A DNA stretch of 64,000 bases, taken from positions 338,163-402,162 of the forward strand of contig JAUJOW010000001.1 of the NCBI GenBank assembly GCA_030447445.1, written 5' to 3'. The number at the start of each line of letters is the position of its first letter. Position 1 is the stretch's first letter. Source of the DNA: Acidimicrobiales bacterium. GTDB lineage: Bacteria > Actinomycetota > Acidimicrobiia > Acidimicrobiales > Iamiaceae. Made by a program: the position numbers and the translations under genes. Below the pieces are notes generated by a model. That model worked only from the letters and a program-made list of their open reading frames with translations, was not told the DNA's origin and did not search any database. Below are positions 38,132 through 46,014 of the stretch, piece by piece.

Positions 38132-39424
38132 GTGTTCAGCCGGATCCAAGCGCTCAACTTCCGGTCTCTGCACTACATAGACCAGAGCGTGCGAGAGTTC
38201 CAAGTCATCGTCGGCCCAAATGGAGCTGGGAAATCGTCGTTCCTTGATGTGATCGCCCTGCTCGGCGATATTCTCCTCGCTGGGCCTCTTAACGCCTTCA
38301 TCGGTGACTCAGCAAGAGGGGTACCCCCACGCGCGAGCAACCCCCAAGATATCGCCTGGCTTAGATCTCGTACGGTCGAACTGGCGGTTGAGCTGCGGAT
38401 CCCCGATGAACTCCGCAATGGAGGCCGACACACACATGCGCGCTATGAAGTCGGGATCGATGTGGGAGGTGGTGGCGAGACTTTGCTCCTCTCCCACGAA
38501 ACGCTCTACCTCATACCGGAAAGGCCTGCCCGTATCCAAAAGGCGCCGGAACTCTTTCCCGCGACAGTAATGGCTCCCTCGACCCTCCACGAGCGCCAGA
38601 ACACGGGCTGGCGAACCGTCGTGAACAAGACGTCATCGGGAAACGACTATTTCAAGGGCGAGAATAGCAATTGGAACAACCAGTTCAGACTTGGCCCGAA
38701 CCGCTCGGCACTAGCAAACATGCCGGAGGACGAGACGAAGTTCCCGATCGCCATCTGGGTTCGAAAGGTCTTCCTCGAAGGGGTACAGAGAGTCGTACTG
38801 GCTGCCGAAGACATGAGGCGCGCCAGCGCTCCCGGGTCGCCGACACACTTTCTGCCCGATGGCTCGAACCTACCCTGGGTAGTCCGTCGCCTTCGCGATT
38901 CGGCCCCCCATCGCTTTAGGCAGTGGATTGCGCACGTTCGAACGGCCCTTCCAGAGATCCGTAACATCGAAGTGGTCGAACGACCGGAGGACCTGCACAG
39001 CTACCTCGTCGTGGAGCATGAGAACGACCTGCGCGCGCCGTCGTGGGTCGTATCTGACGGCACGCTGCGGCTCCTTGCGCTGACACTCATAGCGTTCCTT
39101 GGTGTCAGGGACTCGATCTATCTCATCGAGGAACCTGAGAACGGAATCCACCCGCTCGCAACGGAAACGGTGATCCAGGCCCTTTCACACGTGTACGACT
39201 GCCAAGTCTTGTGCGCCTCGCACTCCCCGGTCGTGTTGAGCGCGGTCGAGCCAGCAGACCTGCTTGTCTTCGCCCGAGATGCGACCGGCGCCACCGACAT
39301 CGTCCCGGGAGACCTGCATCCCCATCTCCGCGAATGGAAGACCGGTACCGACCTCGGAACGCTGTTCGCCGCCGGTGTCTTGGGAAGGAACCTCAGGATT
39401 CCGGAGCCATCGGCAGATGAGTGA
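38132..39424 (+). CDS. AAA (SMC/OLD-type) ATPase of a two-gene cassette
   Basis: A 430-residue ABC/SMC-like ATPase. Residues 1-36 read FRSLHYIDQSVREFQVIVG then GPNGAGKSS (Walker A, 28-36); the late half has the signature-like SDGTLRLLALTL (308-319), Walker B IYLIEEPENG (329-338) and the H-loop CASHSPV (361-367). There is no long coiled coil; the middle (about 60-290) is a novel-looking insert. This is the architecture of ATPases in OLD/RloB/AbiL-type defence pairs. GTG 38132 is preceded by GGAGG with only one base between. Composition is visibly A/T-richer than the neighbours, and its partner overlaps it by 8 nt. Function is inference. Confidence 0.82.
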   Translation: MFSRIQALNFRSLHYIDQSVREFQVIVGPNGAGKSSFLDVIALLGDILLAGPLNAFIGDSARGVPPRASNPQDIAWLRSRTVELAVELRIPDELRNGGRHTHARYEVGIDVGGGGETLLLSHETLYLIPERPARIQKAPELFPATVMAPSTLHERQNTGWRTVVNKTSSGNDYFKGENSNWNNQFRLGPNRSALANMPEDETKFPIAIWVRKVFLEGVQRVVLAAEDMRRASAPGSPTHFLPDGSNLPWVVRRLRDSAPHRFRQWIAHVRTALPEIRNIEVVERPEDLHSYLVVEHENDLRAPSWVVSDGTLRLLALTLIAFLGVRDSIYLIEEPENGIHPLATETVIQALSHVYDCQVLCASHSPVVLSAVEPADLLVFARDATGATDIVPGDLHPHLREWKTGTDLGTLFAAGVLGRNLRIPEPSADE

Positions 39425-40043
39425 CCTCGTTCTGCTCAGTGCCGATGTCGACATCGAGGCCTCGCTCGTAGCGATTCTTCAACGGCATCAATCACTCGGC
39501 ATTCGACGCCTTGAGGTAGAGCTCGTTCGCCACCCTGGCCACGACCCCGGAGTCTTCACCAGCGCCAGCGAGATACTGAAGCCCTACGTGAACAAGGCGT
39601 CGCATGCACTTGCCGTGCTGGACTATGCGTGGGAGGGCAACCATTGCGCCGACGCCCTCGAGGTCGAGGAACACATTCAGCGTGCCCTCTCGGCAGATTG
39701 GGGCGACAGGGCCTCCGCAGTCGCGATTGAGCCTGAGGTCGAGATGTGGGTCTGGAGTTCTTCGCCGCAGCTCGCGACGTCGTTGGGGTGGGAGGGATCT
39801 ACGGGTTCGCTACGGGCCTGGCTCGAAGCTCGAGACCTGTGGGAGACGGACGCACCGAAGCCGTCAGAGCCAAAGGACGCCTTCGAGCGCGTCTGTCGTA
39901 AAGCGCGATCGCCAGCCACAAGTGCAATGTTTGGGCAGGTGCTATCTAAGGTCAGCCTGGCGAGCTGCGTGGACCCGGCGTTCATGCGCTTGAGAGACCG
40001 TTTGACGGCATGGTTCGCGCCAGACTCGACGTCGAGGGGTTGA
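39417..40043 (+). CDS. TOPRIM/DUF4276-like partner of the AAA ATPase
   Basis: A 208-residue protein translated from ATG 39417, overlapping the ATPase stop (ATGAGTGA). SADVDIEASL (8-17) with Glu14, VLDYAWEG (67-74, Asp69) and AIEPEVEMWVW (103-113) lie in the order expected for a RloB/DUF4276-like TOPRIM nuclease (glutamate, aspartate strand, then the Glu-rich 'peiEaWll' strand). KPSEPKDAFE then resembles the family's 'KPKeal' segment. The DxD motif is reduced to a single Asp. I do not recognise the exact family; the reading as a nuclease effector is inference from motif order and from pairing with the ATPase. Confidence 0.6.
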   Translation: MSDLVLLSADVDIEASLVAILQRHQSLGIRRLEVELVRHPGHDPGVFTSASEILKPYVNKASHALAVLDYAWEGNHCADALEVEEHIQRALSADWGDRASAVAIEPEVEMWVWSSSPQLATSLGWEGSTGSLRAWLEARDLWETDAPKPSEPKDAFERVCRKARSPATSAMFGQVLSKVSLASCVDPAFMRLRDRLTAWFAPDSTSRG

Positions 40044-40356
40044 GCGGGCGCGGTCGAGGAACATGGGGCACAACCTCCTGAAGAAGTTCTCTCGACACGG
40101 AGCACTTCGCGGGCCCGTTGGGGTATAGGCGCGACACGTCCACACCTGGATTGAGGGGTGACTTCTGCTGGCCTGCGGTAGTCGTCAGGTCGTCCCTCTT
40201 TCGCAGGGACCTCGACCAGCTACGGGAACAACGCCGACATCTCGGGTTGCACGCCAAGAGGAAGATTGCGCCCCCGGGCAGTCCACGCACCCCGAGCGGG
40301 CCATGAGAGCATGATTGGACTATCGTCCGAACGCACGTACGGGATAGGCTGTCGAC
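40044..40356. other. 313-bp non-coding flank of the AAA cassette
   Basis: No convincing gene. It remains A/T-richer than the main chromosome up to about 40300 and contains only short frames (a 22-codon frame from ATG 40062; 62 codons from 40118) without supporting features. A long-range pair CCTGCG/CGCAGG is present near 40174-40210. No tRNA or clear direct repeat marks an attachment site. The last part holds the alkB promoter. Confidence 0.6.
40345..40350 (+). promoter_or_regulatory. -10-like box TAGGCT for alkB operon
   Basis: TAGGCT, then GTCGAC, then ATG 40357. No Shine-Dalgarno. The same hexamer precedes rnj and ftsY. Confidence 0.55.
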
Positions 40357-41034
40357 ATGGCCGGCCCGGTCGCCACCGCTGCCATGCTCCCCTGGCAGGC
40401 CTCGCTGCTCGGCGCGGGTCCGACCGCCCCCGACTCCCAGTTCGGCACGCTGGAGCGGCACCACCTCGACGACGGGGCCTGGGTCGACCATGCGCCGGGG
40501 TGGCTGGCCGGGCCGGACGCGGTGTTCGACGAGCTGCTGCGAGCGAGCCCGTGGCAGGTCCACGAGCTGCCCATGTACGGCCAGCTCGTCGCCCAGCCCC
40601 GGCTGTCTGCGCACTGGGGCGACGGTCCTCACGACCCCGGCCTCCCCCCAGTGGTGGGGGCCATGGCCGACCTGCTCTCGGCCCGGTACCGGATCGCTCT
40701 CGACTCGGTCGGCGCCAACCTCTACCGCGACGGGCGCGACAGCGTCGCCTGGCACGGTGACCGGGTGCTGCGGACGGTACCCGTGGCGACGGTGGCCATC
40801 GTGTCCCTCGGCGCCCCCCGCCGCTTCCTGCTCCGACCTCGGGGCGGTGGCCGATCGATCGCCTACCGGCTCGGGTCCGGGGACCTGCTGGTGATGGGGG
40901 GCTCGTGCCAACGGACGTGGCAGCACTGCATCCCCAAGACGGCGAACCCGGTGGGGCCCCGCATCAGCGTCACCTTCCGACGTCGGGCCCGAGCGGCCGA
41001 CCCCGGCGGGGCTTCCGGCGGGGCGGACCGGTGA
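40357..41034 (+). CDS. alkB: AlkB-type 2-oxoglutarate/Fe(II) dioxygenase
   Basis: A 225-residue AlkB-like enzyme that removes alkyl groups from DNA or RNA bases. NLYRDGRDSVAWHGD places Fe ligands His133 and Asp135, WQHCIPK the third ligand His190, and RISVTFR the 2-oxoglutarate arginine (Arg202) and Arg208. The tyrosine in NLYRDG and the whole double-stranded beta-helix order fit the family. It starts leaderless at ATG 40357 and heads a three-gene operon with nitroreductase and a membrane protein. Substrate class (DNA, RNA or protein) not decided. Confidence 0.9.
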   Translation: MAGPVATAAMLPWQASLLGAGPTAPDSQFGTLERHHLDDGAWVDHAPGWLAGPDAVFDELLRASPWQVHELPMYGQLVAQPRLSAHWGDGPHDPGLPPVVGAMADLLSARYRIALDSVGANLYRDGRDSVAWHGDRVLRTVPVATVAIVSLGAPRRFLLRPRGGGRSIAYRLGSGDLLVMGGSCQRTWQHCIPKTANPVGPRISVTFRRRARAADPGGASGGADR

Positions 41035-41777
41035 ACGACATCCCCCCGGCCGAGCGGGTCGAGCCGATCTCACTGCTCGACGGGCTGGCCACGACCCGGG
41101 CCATTCGCCGCTACCGGCCCGACCCGATCCCCGACGACGACCTGGCCGCCATCCTGTTCGCCGCCACCCGGGCGCCGTCGGGCTCGAACCGCCAACCGGC
41201 CCGCTTCGTGGTCCTGCGGGACGGGTCCCACGCCAGGCTGGCCAAGGCCCTGCTCGCTCGGTCGTTCCGGGCGCGGTGGGCCGAGAAGCGGGCGGCCGAC
41301 GGGTACGCCGCCGGCTCCGGCACCGACCCCTCATCGCCCAAGGCCCGCATGGCCGCCACCATGGCCTACTTCGTGGACCACTTCGAACAGACCCCGGTCG
41401 TGGTCCTGGCCTGCCTCGACCGGGGCCGGAAGCCCCACCCCCACGACGGCGCATCGGTGTACCCGTCCTGCCAGAACCTCCTCCTGGCCGCCCGGGCCCT
41501 GGGCTACGGCGGTGTGCTCACCGTGTGGCACACCGCCGTGGAGGACGAGCTCCGGGCCGCGCTCGCCATACCCGACGACGTGTTCATCGCCGCCACCATC
41601 CCCCTGGGTCGGCCGGTGAGCAGGCATGGCCCGGTCCGGCGCCGACCGCTGGCCGAGGTGGTCTTCGAGGACCGATGGGGGGCCTCGGCGGCTTGGGCCG
41701 TCGACCCGCCCGGGGCCCGCCACACGGCCTCGCGTCGGGCATCGACAGGCCACGAACAGGCAGACTTGGACCGATGA
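41031..41777 (+). CDS. Nitroreductase-family flavoprotein
   Basis: A 248-residue FMN-dependent nitroreductase-like protein. TTRAIRRYRPDPIPDDDL and ILFAATRAPSGSNRQPARFVVL carry the FMN phosphate and ring contacts; YPSCQNLLLAARALGYGGVLT is the second FMN segment. GTG 41031 makes a GTGA overlap with the alkB stop, and its own stop overlaps the next gene by 4 nt. The substrate is not predictable; a role in a stress operon with AlkB is a contextual guess. Confidence 0.87.
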   Translation: MNDIPPAERVEPISLLDGLATTRAIRRYRPDPIPDDDLAAILFAATRAPSGSNRQPARFVVLRDGSHARLAKALLARSFRARWAEKRAADGYAAGSGTDPSSPKARMAATMAYFVDHFEQTPVVVLACLDRGRKPHPHDGASVYPSCQNLLLAARALGYGGVLTVWHTAVEDELRAALAIPDDVFIAATIPLGRPVSRHGPVRRRPLAEVVFEDRWGASAAWAVDPPGARHTASRRASTGHEQADLDR

Positions 41778-42190
41778 CCGAGCCCGGCGGATCGATCCCG
41801 GCCGGCCCCGCCGACCCCGAGGGGACGAGGCGGAGCCGGTTCAGCGAGGCCGCCTTCTCCGCCGAGTACGCCACCGGCGACCAGGAGCAGTCGCGGGTGT
41901 CGGCCCGACGCAACATCGTCGCCCGGCTGGCCATCATCGCCCTCGGTACCGTCGTCACCCTGGCCGGCCTGGCCATGTTCGTGCTGCCCGGGCCCGGGAT
42001 CGTGGTGGTGCTGGTCGGCCTCGGCATCCTCGCCCAGGAGGTGTCGTGGGCCGAGCGGCTGCTCACCTACGCCAAGCGCAAAGCACAGGTCGACAAGGTC
42101 AAGCGGCAGCCGCTCTGGGTGCGGGGGGTACTCGTGGCCTTCTCGGTGGGCGCCATCGGGGCGTCCGTCGTCTACGTCCTGCGGCGCTGA
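41774..42190 (+). CDS. PGPGW-family membrane protein
   Basis: A 138-residue protein of the TIGR02611/PGPGW type. Two membrane helices at about residues 49-72 and 112-135; the signature LAMFVLPGPGIVVVLVGLGILAQEV sits between them (the family's P-G-P-G core), followed by a basic amphipathic segment AKRKAQVDKVKRQPLW. Function of the family is unknown. It ends 3 bp from the convergent ispG stop. Confidence 0.85.
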   Translation: MTEPGGSIPAGPADPEGTRRSRFSEAAFSAEYATGDQEQSRVSARRNIVARLAIIALGTVVTLAGLAMFVLPGPGIVVVLVGLGILAQEVSWAERLLTYAKRKAQVDKVKRQPLWVRGVLVAFSVGAIGASVVYVLRR

Positions 42191-42193
42191 CCC

Positions 42194-43429
42194 CTACACC
42201 CGCTTGCGGATCAGGTCGACCCGTTGGCCGGCGGCGTTGGCGTCGTCGCCCTGCTGGGCCAGCAGGCGTACCCGGTCCCGTTCGGCCTCCCGGGCGGCGA
42301 TGGTCGTGTCGGCCCGGGCCATGGCGGCGTCGGTGCCCTGCTCGGCAATGAGCTCGGCCCACTCCACGAGGGCCTCGACCATCTCCGCCTCGGGCACCAC
42401 GGCCACGTTCCGACCCTTGACGAACAGGTGGCCCCGCTTGTTGCCGGCGGCGATGCCGATGTCGGCGTCGCGAGCTTCGCCGGGGCCGTTCACCACGCAA
42501 CCCATGACCGCCACCTGCAGCGGGATCTCCCGGTCACCGAAGGCTTCGTTGGCTCGACGGGCGACGTCGATGACGTCGACCTCGGCCCGGCCACAGCTCG
42601 GGCAGGCGATCAGGTCGACGTTCTTGCGCTCACGCAGGCCCATGGCCTCCAGGAGCTGGCGGCCGGCCCGGGCCTCCTCGACGGGATCGGCGGTCAGCGA
42701 GTAGCGGATGGTGTCGCCGATGCCCTCGGCCAGCAGGGTGGCGATGCCGGCGGTGGCCTTGATCAGGCCTGCCGGCGGCGGCCCGGCCTCGGTGACGCCG
42801 AGGTGCAGCGGGTGGTCGCTGCGCTCGGACAGCAACCGGTAGGCGTCGATCATCAGCGGCACGCTCGAGGCCTTGACCGAGATCTTGACGTCGTCGAAAC
42901 CCACCTCGGCGAAGTACGCCAGCTCCCGCTCGGCCGACTCGACCATGGCCTCGGGGGTGACCCGCCCGCCGTGGCGCTCGTAGAGGTCCTTGTCGAGCGA
43001 ACCGCCGTTGACGCCGATCCTGACCGGGATGCCGCGGTCGCCGCACTCCTGGGCGACAGCCTTGATGTGGGCCGGTCGGCGGATGTTGCCCGGGTTGAGC
43101 CGCAGGCAGTGGACACCGGCGTCGAGCGCAGCCAGGGCCATGCGGTGGTCGTTGTGGACGTCGGCCACGATGGGGACCGGCGAACGGGGCACGATCTCGG
43201 CCAGCCCCTCGGCCGCCTCCCGCTCGTTGCACGTGCAGCGCACGATGTCGGCCCCGGCGGCGTGCAGGGCGTAGATCTGGGCGAGGGTGCCGTCGACGTC
43301 GGCGGTCTTGGTGATCGTCATGGACTGCACGGTGACCGGCGCGTCGCCGCCCACCGCCACCGGGTTGGTGGGGTGGCGCAGGACGATCTGGCGGGTGGGT
43401 CGCCGGGCCTGGCTGGTGGTGACGATCAC
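42194..43429 (-). CDS. ispG: 4-hydroxy-3-methylbut-2-en-1-yl diphosphate synthase
   Basis: A 411-residue IspG (GcpE), the [4Fe-4S] enzyme that opens the cyclic MEP intermediate in isoprenoid synthesis. RQIVLRHPTNPVAVGGDAP is followed by QSMT, the LRLNPGN and RIGVNGGSL barrel motifs, then the cluster cysteines in IACPSCGR and VMGCVVNGPGEA. GTG 43429 overlaps the site-2 protease stop (GTGA). With dxr two genes upstream the window holds two MEP-pathway enzymes in one transcript. Confidence 0.95.
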   Translation of the reverse strand: MIVTTSQARRPTRQIVLRHPTNPVAVGGDAPVTVQSMTITKTADVDGTLAQIYALHAAGADIVRCTCNEREAAEGLAEIVPRSPVPIVADVHNDHRMALAALDAGVHCLRLNPGNIRRPAHIKAVAQECGDRGIPVRIGVNGGSLDKDLYERHGGRVTPEAMVESAERELAYFAEVGFDDVKISVKASSVPLMIDAYRLLSERSDHPLHLGVTEAGPPPAGLIKATAGIATLLAEGIGDTIRYSLTADPVEEARAGRQLLEAMGLRERKNVDLIACPSCGRAEVDVIDVARRANEAFGDREIPLQVAVMGCVVNGPGEARDADIGIAAGNKRGHLFVKGRNVAVVPEAEMVEALVEWAELIAEQGTDAAMARADTTIAAREAERDRVRLLAQQGDDANAAGQRVDLIRKRV

Positions 43430-44808
43430 TTCAGGTCGATGGGGTTGATGATGTCCAGGTAGAGGGTGGTCACGAAGATGCCGGCCAGCAGCACCACCAC
43501 GAGGTAGGTGAGCGGCATGAGGCGGCTGATGTCGGCGAAGTACCGCCCGGAGGCTCGCCGGCGCAGCTCTTGGGCCTTCTCGTAGGTGGCGATGACGGCG
43601 TGGCCGCCGTCGAAGGGCAGCAGTGGGACCAGGTTCACGATGCCGAGGAAGATGTTGAGCACCACGAAGAGCAGCAAGAGGCTGCTGACACCGGTCTCGG
43701 CCACCGCCGTGCCGATCTGGAACACGCCGAGCAGGGAGAGCAGCCGGTTCTCACCGGTCCGTTCCTCGGCTCCCGAGCCCCCTCCCGATCCCGGCCCCCC
43801 CCCGTCGCCGTCGGGAGTGGCGCCGGTGCCGTCCCGGTGGGCCGTCGCCACCTGGTCCCCGAAGTCGGACAGCCCGCCGGGGGTGAAGAAGCGCCCCAGG
43901 CCGGCCACCGACTGGGTGGCGATGTCGCCGAACTCGGCGAAGGACTGGGGGACGGCGGCCAGCGGGCTGACCCGCTCGACGGCGGGGGGGGCGGGGCTGA
44001 CGCCCAGGCAGCACGAGCGTCGCTCCCCAGCGGCGGCGAAGGGGCGCAGCGCGACCGGCACCGTCACCTCGGCGCCGTCCCGGAGCACCGTCACCTCGAC
44101 GGTCTGGCCCCGCCGGTCCTGCACCACCTCACGCAGGTCGTCGAACTCGCCGATCCGGGTGCCGTCGACCTCGACGATCCGGTCACCCGGGCGGACACCG
44201 CCCTCGTCGGCGCCGCTGCCCGGGTAGACCTCGCCGATCGACCACTGGCGAGCGTCGAGGTCGCCGGCGATGGTGCCACCCGGCACCCCGAACAGGGCCA
44301 GGACGGCCCAGATGAGCACGAGGGCGGTCAGGAAGTTCATGGCCACGCCGGCCACGACGACCGCGAACCGGGAGCGGAACCGTCCCTGGCGGTAGGCCCG
44401 GGCCTCGTCGCTGGGCTCGACCTCCTCCAGGTTGTGCATGCCGATGATCTTCACGTAGGCCCCCGCCGGGATGGCCTTGACGCCGTACTCGGTCTCGCCC
44501 CGTCTGAACGACCAGATGCGGGGCCCGAAGCCGATGAAGAACTCGGTGACCTTCATCCCCGCCCGCTTGGCGGCCACGAAGTGACCCAGCTCGTGGACGA
44601 AGACCATGGCCACGATGCCGAGCACCATGACGAGCCCCCAGGGACCGCTCGTGAAGGTGAGCAGCGCCAGCCCCCCGAGGAGCAGGGCCAGACGCAGCCA
44701 TTGGCGGCCGGTGATCTCCTCGCCGGGAGGGGCATCGTCGCCACCGCCGCCCTGGACCGGCCCGGATGCCGGGTTCGGGCTGGCGGGCTCGGCGTCGGTG
44801 TCGGTCAC
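43426..44808 (-). CDS. rseP: Site-2 protease (M50, RseP-like)
   Basis: A 460-residue membrane metalloprotease that cuts anti-sigma factors or signal peptides within the membrane. HELGH is at 72-76 in a membrane helix, a PDZ domain lies at about 195-265 (GVRPGDRIVEVDG), and NLVPLLPFDGGHAV near 395 gives the third zinc ligand (LDG-type motif). Compared with E. coli RseP it has one PDZ domain and a Gly-rich linker (about 330-350). The GTG start at 44808 has GAGAGG upstream. Confidence 0.92.
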   Translation of the reverse strand: MTDTDAEPASPNPASGPVQGGGGDDAPPGEEITGRQWLRLALLLGGLALLTFTSGPWGLVMVLGIVAMVFVHELGHFVAAKRAGMKVTEFFIGFGPRIWSFRRGETEYGVKAIPAGAYVKIIGMHNLEEVEPSDEARAYRQGRFRSRFAVVVAGVAMNFLTALVLIWAVLALFGVPGGTIAGDLDARQWSIGEVYPGSGADEGGVRPGDRIVEVDGTRIGEFDDLREVVQDRRGQTVEVTVLRDGAEVTVPVALRPFAAAGERRSCCLGVSPAPPAVERVSPLAAVPQSFAEFGDIATQSVAGLGRFFTPGGLSDFGDQVATAHRDGTGATPDGDGGGPGSGGGSGAEERTGENRLLSLLGVFQIGTAVAETGVSSLLLLFVVLNIFLGIVNLVPLLPFDGGHAVIATYEKAQELRRRASGRYFADISRLMPLTYLVVVLLAGIFVTTLYLDIINPIDLK

Positions 44809-44833
44809 GCTGTTCCTCTCGAGCCGTTCGAGG

Positions 44834-45991
44834 TCACGGCCACCGTTCGATCAGGCGACGGGTCTCCTCTCGAGCCCGTCGATCGGCGGCGATCACCTCG
44901 TCGGCGGAATCGGCTGGGCTTCCATCATGCCGGTCGAGGGCGGCGGCCACGACGTCGGGTATCGAGATCCAGGAGATGGCCCGGTCCAGGAAGGCGGCCA
45001 CCGCCACCTCGTTGGCGGCGTTCAGCCAGGCCGGCACCGTGCCCCCGACCCGGCCCGCCTCGTAGGCCAGGCCGAGGGACGGGAAGGCGTCGTGGTCGGG
45101 GGGTTGGAAGTCGAGCCGGGACAGCCTGGACCAGTCGATCCGGCCGAAGGGGGTGCCGATGCGGTCGGGCCAGGCCAGGGCGTAGCCGATGGGCAACCGC
45201 ATGTCGGGCAGCGAGAGCTGCGCCACGGTGGCGCCGTCGGTGAACTCGACCATGGAGTGGACCACCGACTGCGGGTGCACCACCACCTCGATGCGGTCGT
45301 AGTCGACCCCGAACAGCTCGTGGGCTTCGATCACCTCGAGGCCCTTGTTCATGAGGGTGGAGGAGTCGACGGTGATCTTCGGACCCATCGACCAGGTGGG
45401 GTGAGCGAGGGCGTCGTCCACGGAGACCCCGGCCAGCTCGGCGCGGCTGCGGCCCCGGAACGGTCCACCGCTGGCCGTGAGCACGATGCGGGCCACCCGG
45501 TCCGGTCCGTCGGGGGCCATGGCGCGGAGGCACTGGTGGACGGCGCAGTGCTCGCTGTCCACCGGCACCAGCTCGGCGCCGGTGGCCGCCCTGGCCCGGG
45601 CCACGACGGGGCCGCCGGCGATCAGGGACTCCTTGTTGGCCAGGGCCAGGCGGCGGCCGGCGCCGAGGGCGGCCAGGGTGACGGCCAGGCCGGCGAAGCC
45701 CACCACCCCGTTGACGCACACCTCGGCCTCCGCCCCGAGGCTGGCGAGGCCCTCCTCGCCGACCCTCAGCTCACAGGGCGGGAGTCGGACCTTCAGCTCG
45801 TCGAGGTGGGTGGCTTCGGCGACGGCCACCACGGCCGGCCCCACGGCGTGGGCCTGGGCCACGAGCAGGTCCACGTTGCCGCCGCCGGCGCCGAGGGCGA
45901 CCACCTGGTAGCGGTCAGGCTCGGCGGCCACCACCTCGAGGGTCTGAGTGCCGATCGACCCGGTGGACCCGGCGATGGCGACGGTGGTCAC
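44834..45991 (-). CDS. dxr: 1-deoxy-D-xylulose 5-phosphate reductoisomerase
   Basis: A 385-residue Dxr (IspC), the first committed MEP-pathway enzyme and fosmidomycin target. AIAGSTGSIGTQTLEVV binds NADPH, LANKESLIAGG and VDSEHCAVHQCL cover the metal and substrate site, and MGPKITVDSSTLMNKGLEVIEAH follows. SEHCAVHQCL is unusual: most enzymes have SEHNAIFQ. The GTG start is at 45991, 23 bp after cdsA. It is in an operon with cdsA upstream and rseP and ispG downstream. Confidence 0.95.
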   Translation of the reverse strand: MTTVAIAGSTGSIGTQTLEVVAAEPDRYQVVALGAGGGNVDLLVAQAHAVGPAVVAVAEATHLDELKVRLPPCELRVGEEGLASLGAEAEVCVNGVVGFAGLAVTLAALGAGRRLALANKESLIAGGPVVARARAATGAELVPVDSEHCAVHQCLRAMAPDGPDRVARIVLTASGGPFRGRSRAELAGVSVDDALAHPTWSMGPKITVDSSTLMNKGLEVIEAHELFGVDYDRIEVVVHPQSVVHSMVEFTDGATVAQLSLPDMRLPIGYALAWPDRIGTPFGRIDWSRLSRLDFQPPDHDAFPSLGLAYEAGRVGGTVPAWLNAANEVAVAAFLDRAISWISIPDVVAAALDRHDGSPADSADEVIAADRRAREETRRLIERWP

Positions 45992-46014
45992 GTCAGCTCA
46001 CGTCATGGCGGGGG

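Noticed and set aside
40062..40306. Short open frames in the AAA-cassette flank
   Set aside because: The 22- and 62-codon frames lack a ribosome site, hydrophobic pattern or domain.
43570..45243. A long plus-strand frame opposite the site-2 protease and dxr
   Set aside because: Same antisense artefact; no conserved motif, and both opposite genes are certain.
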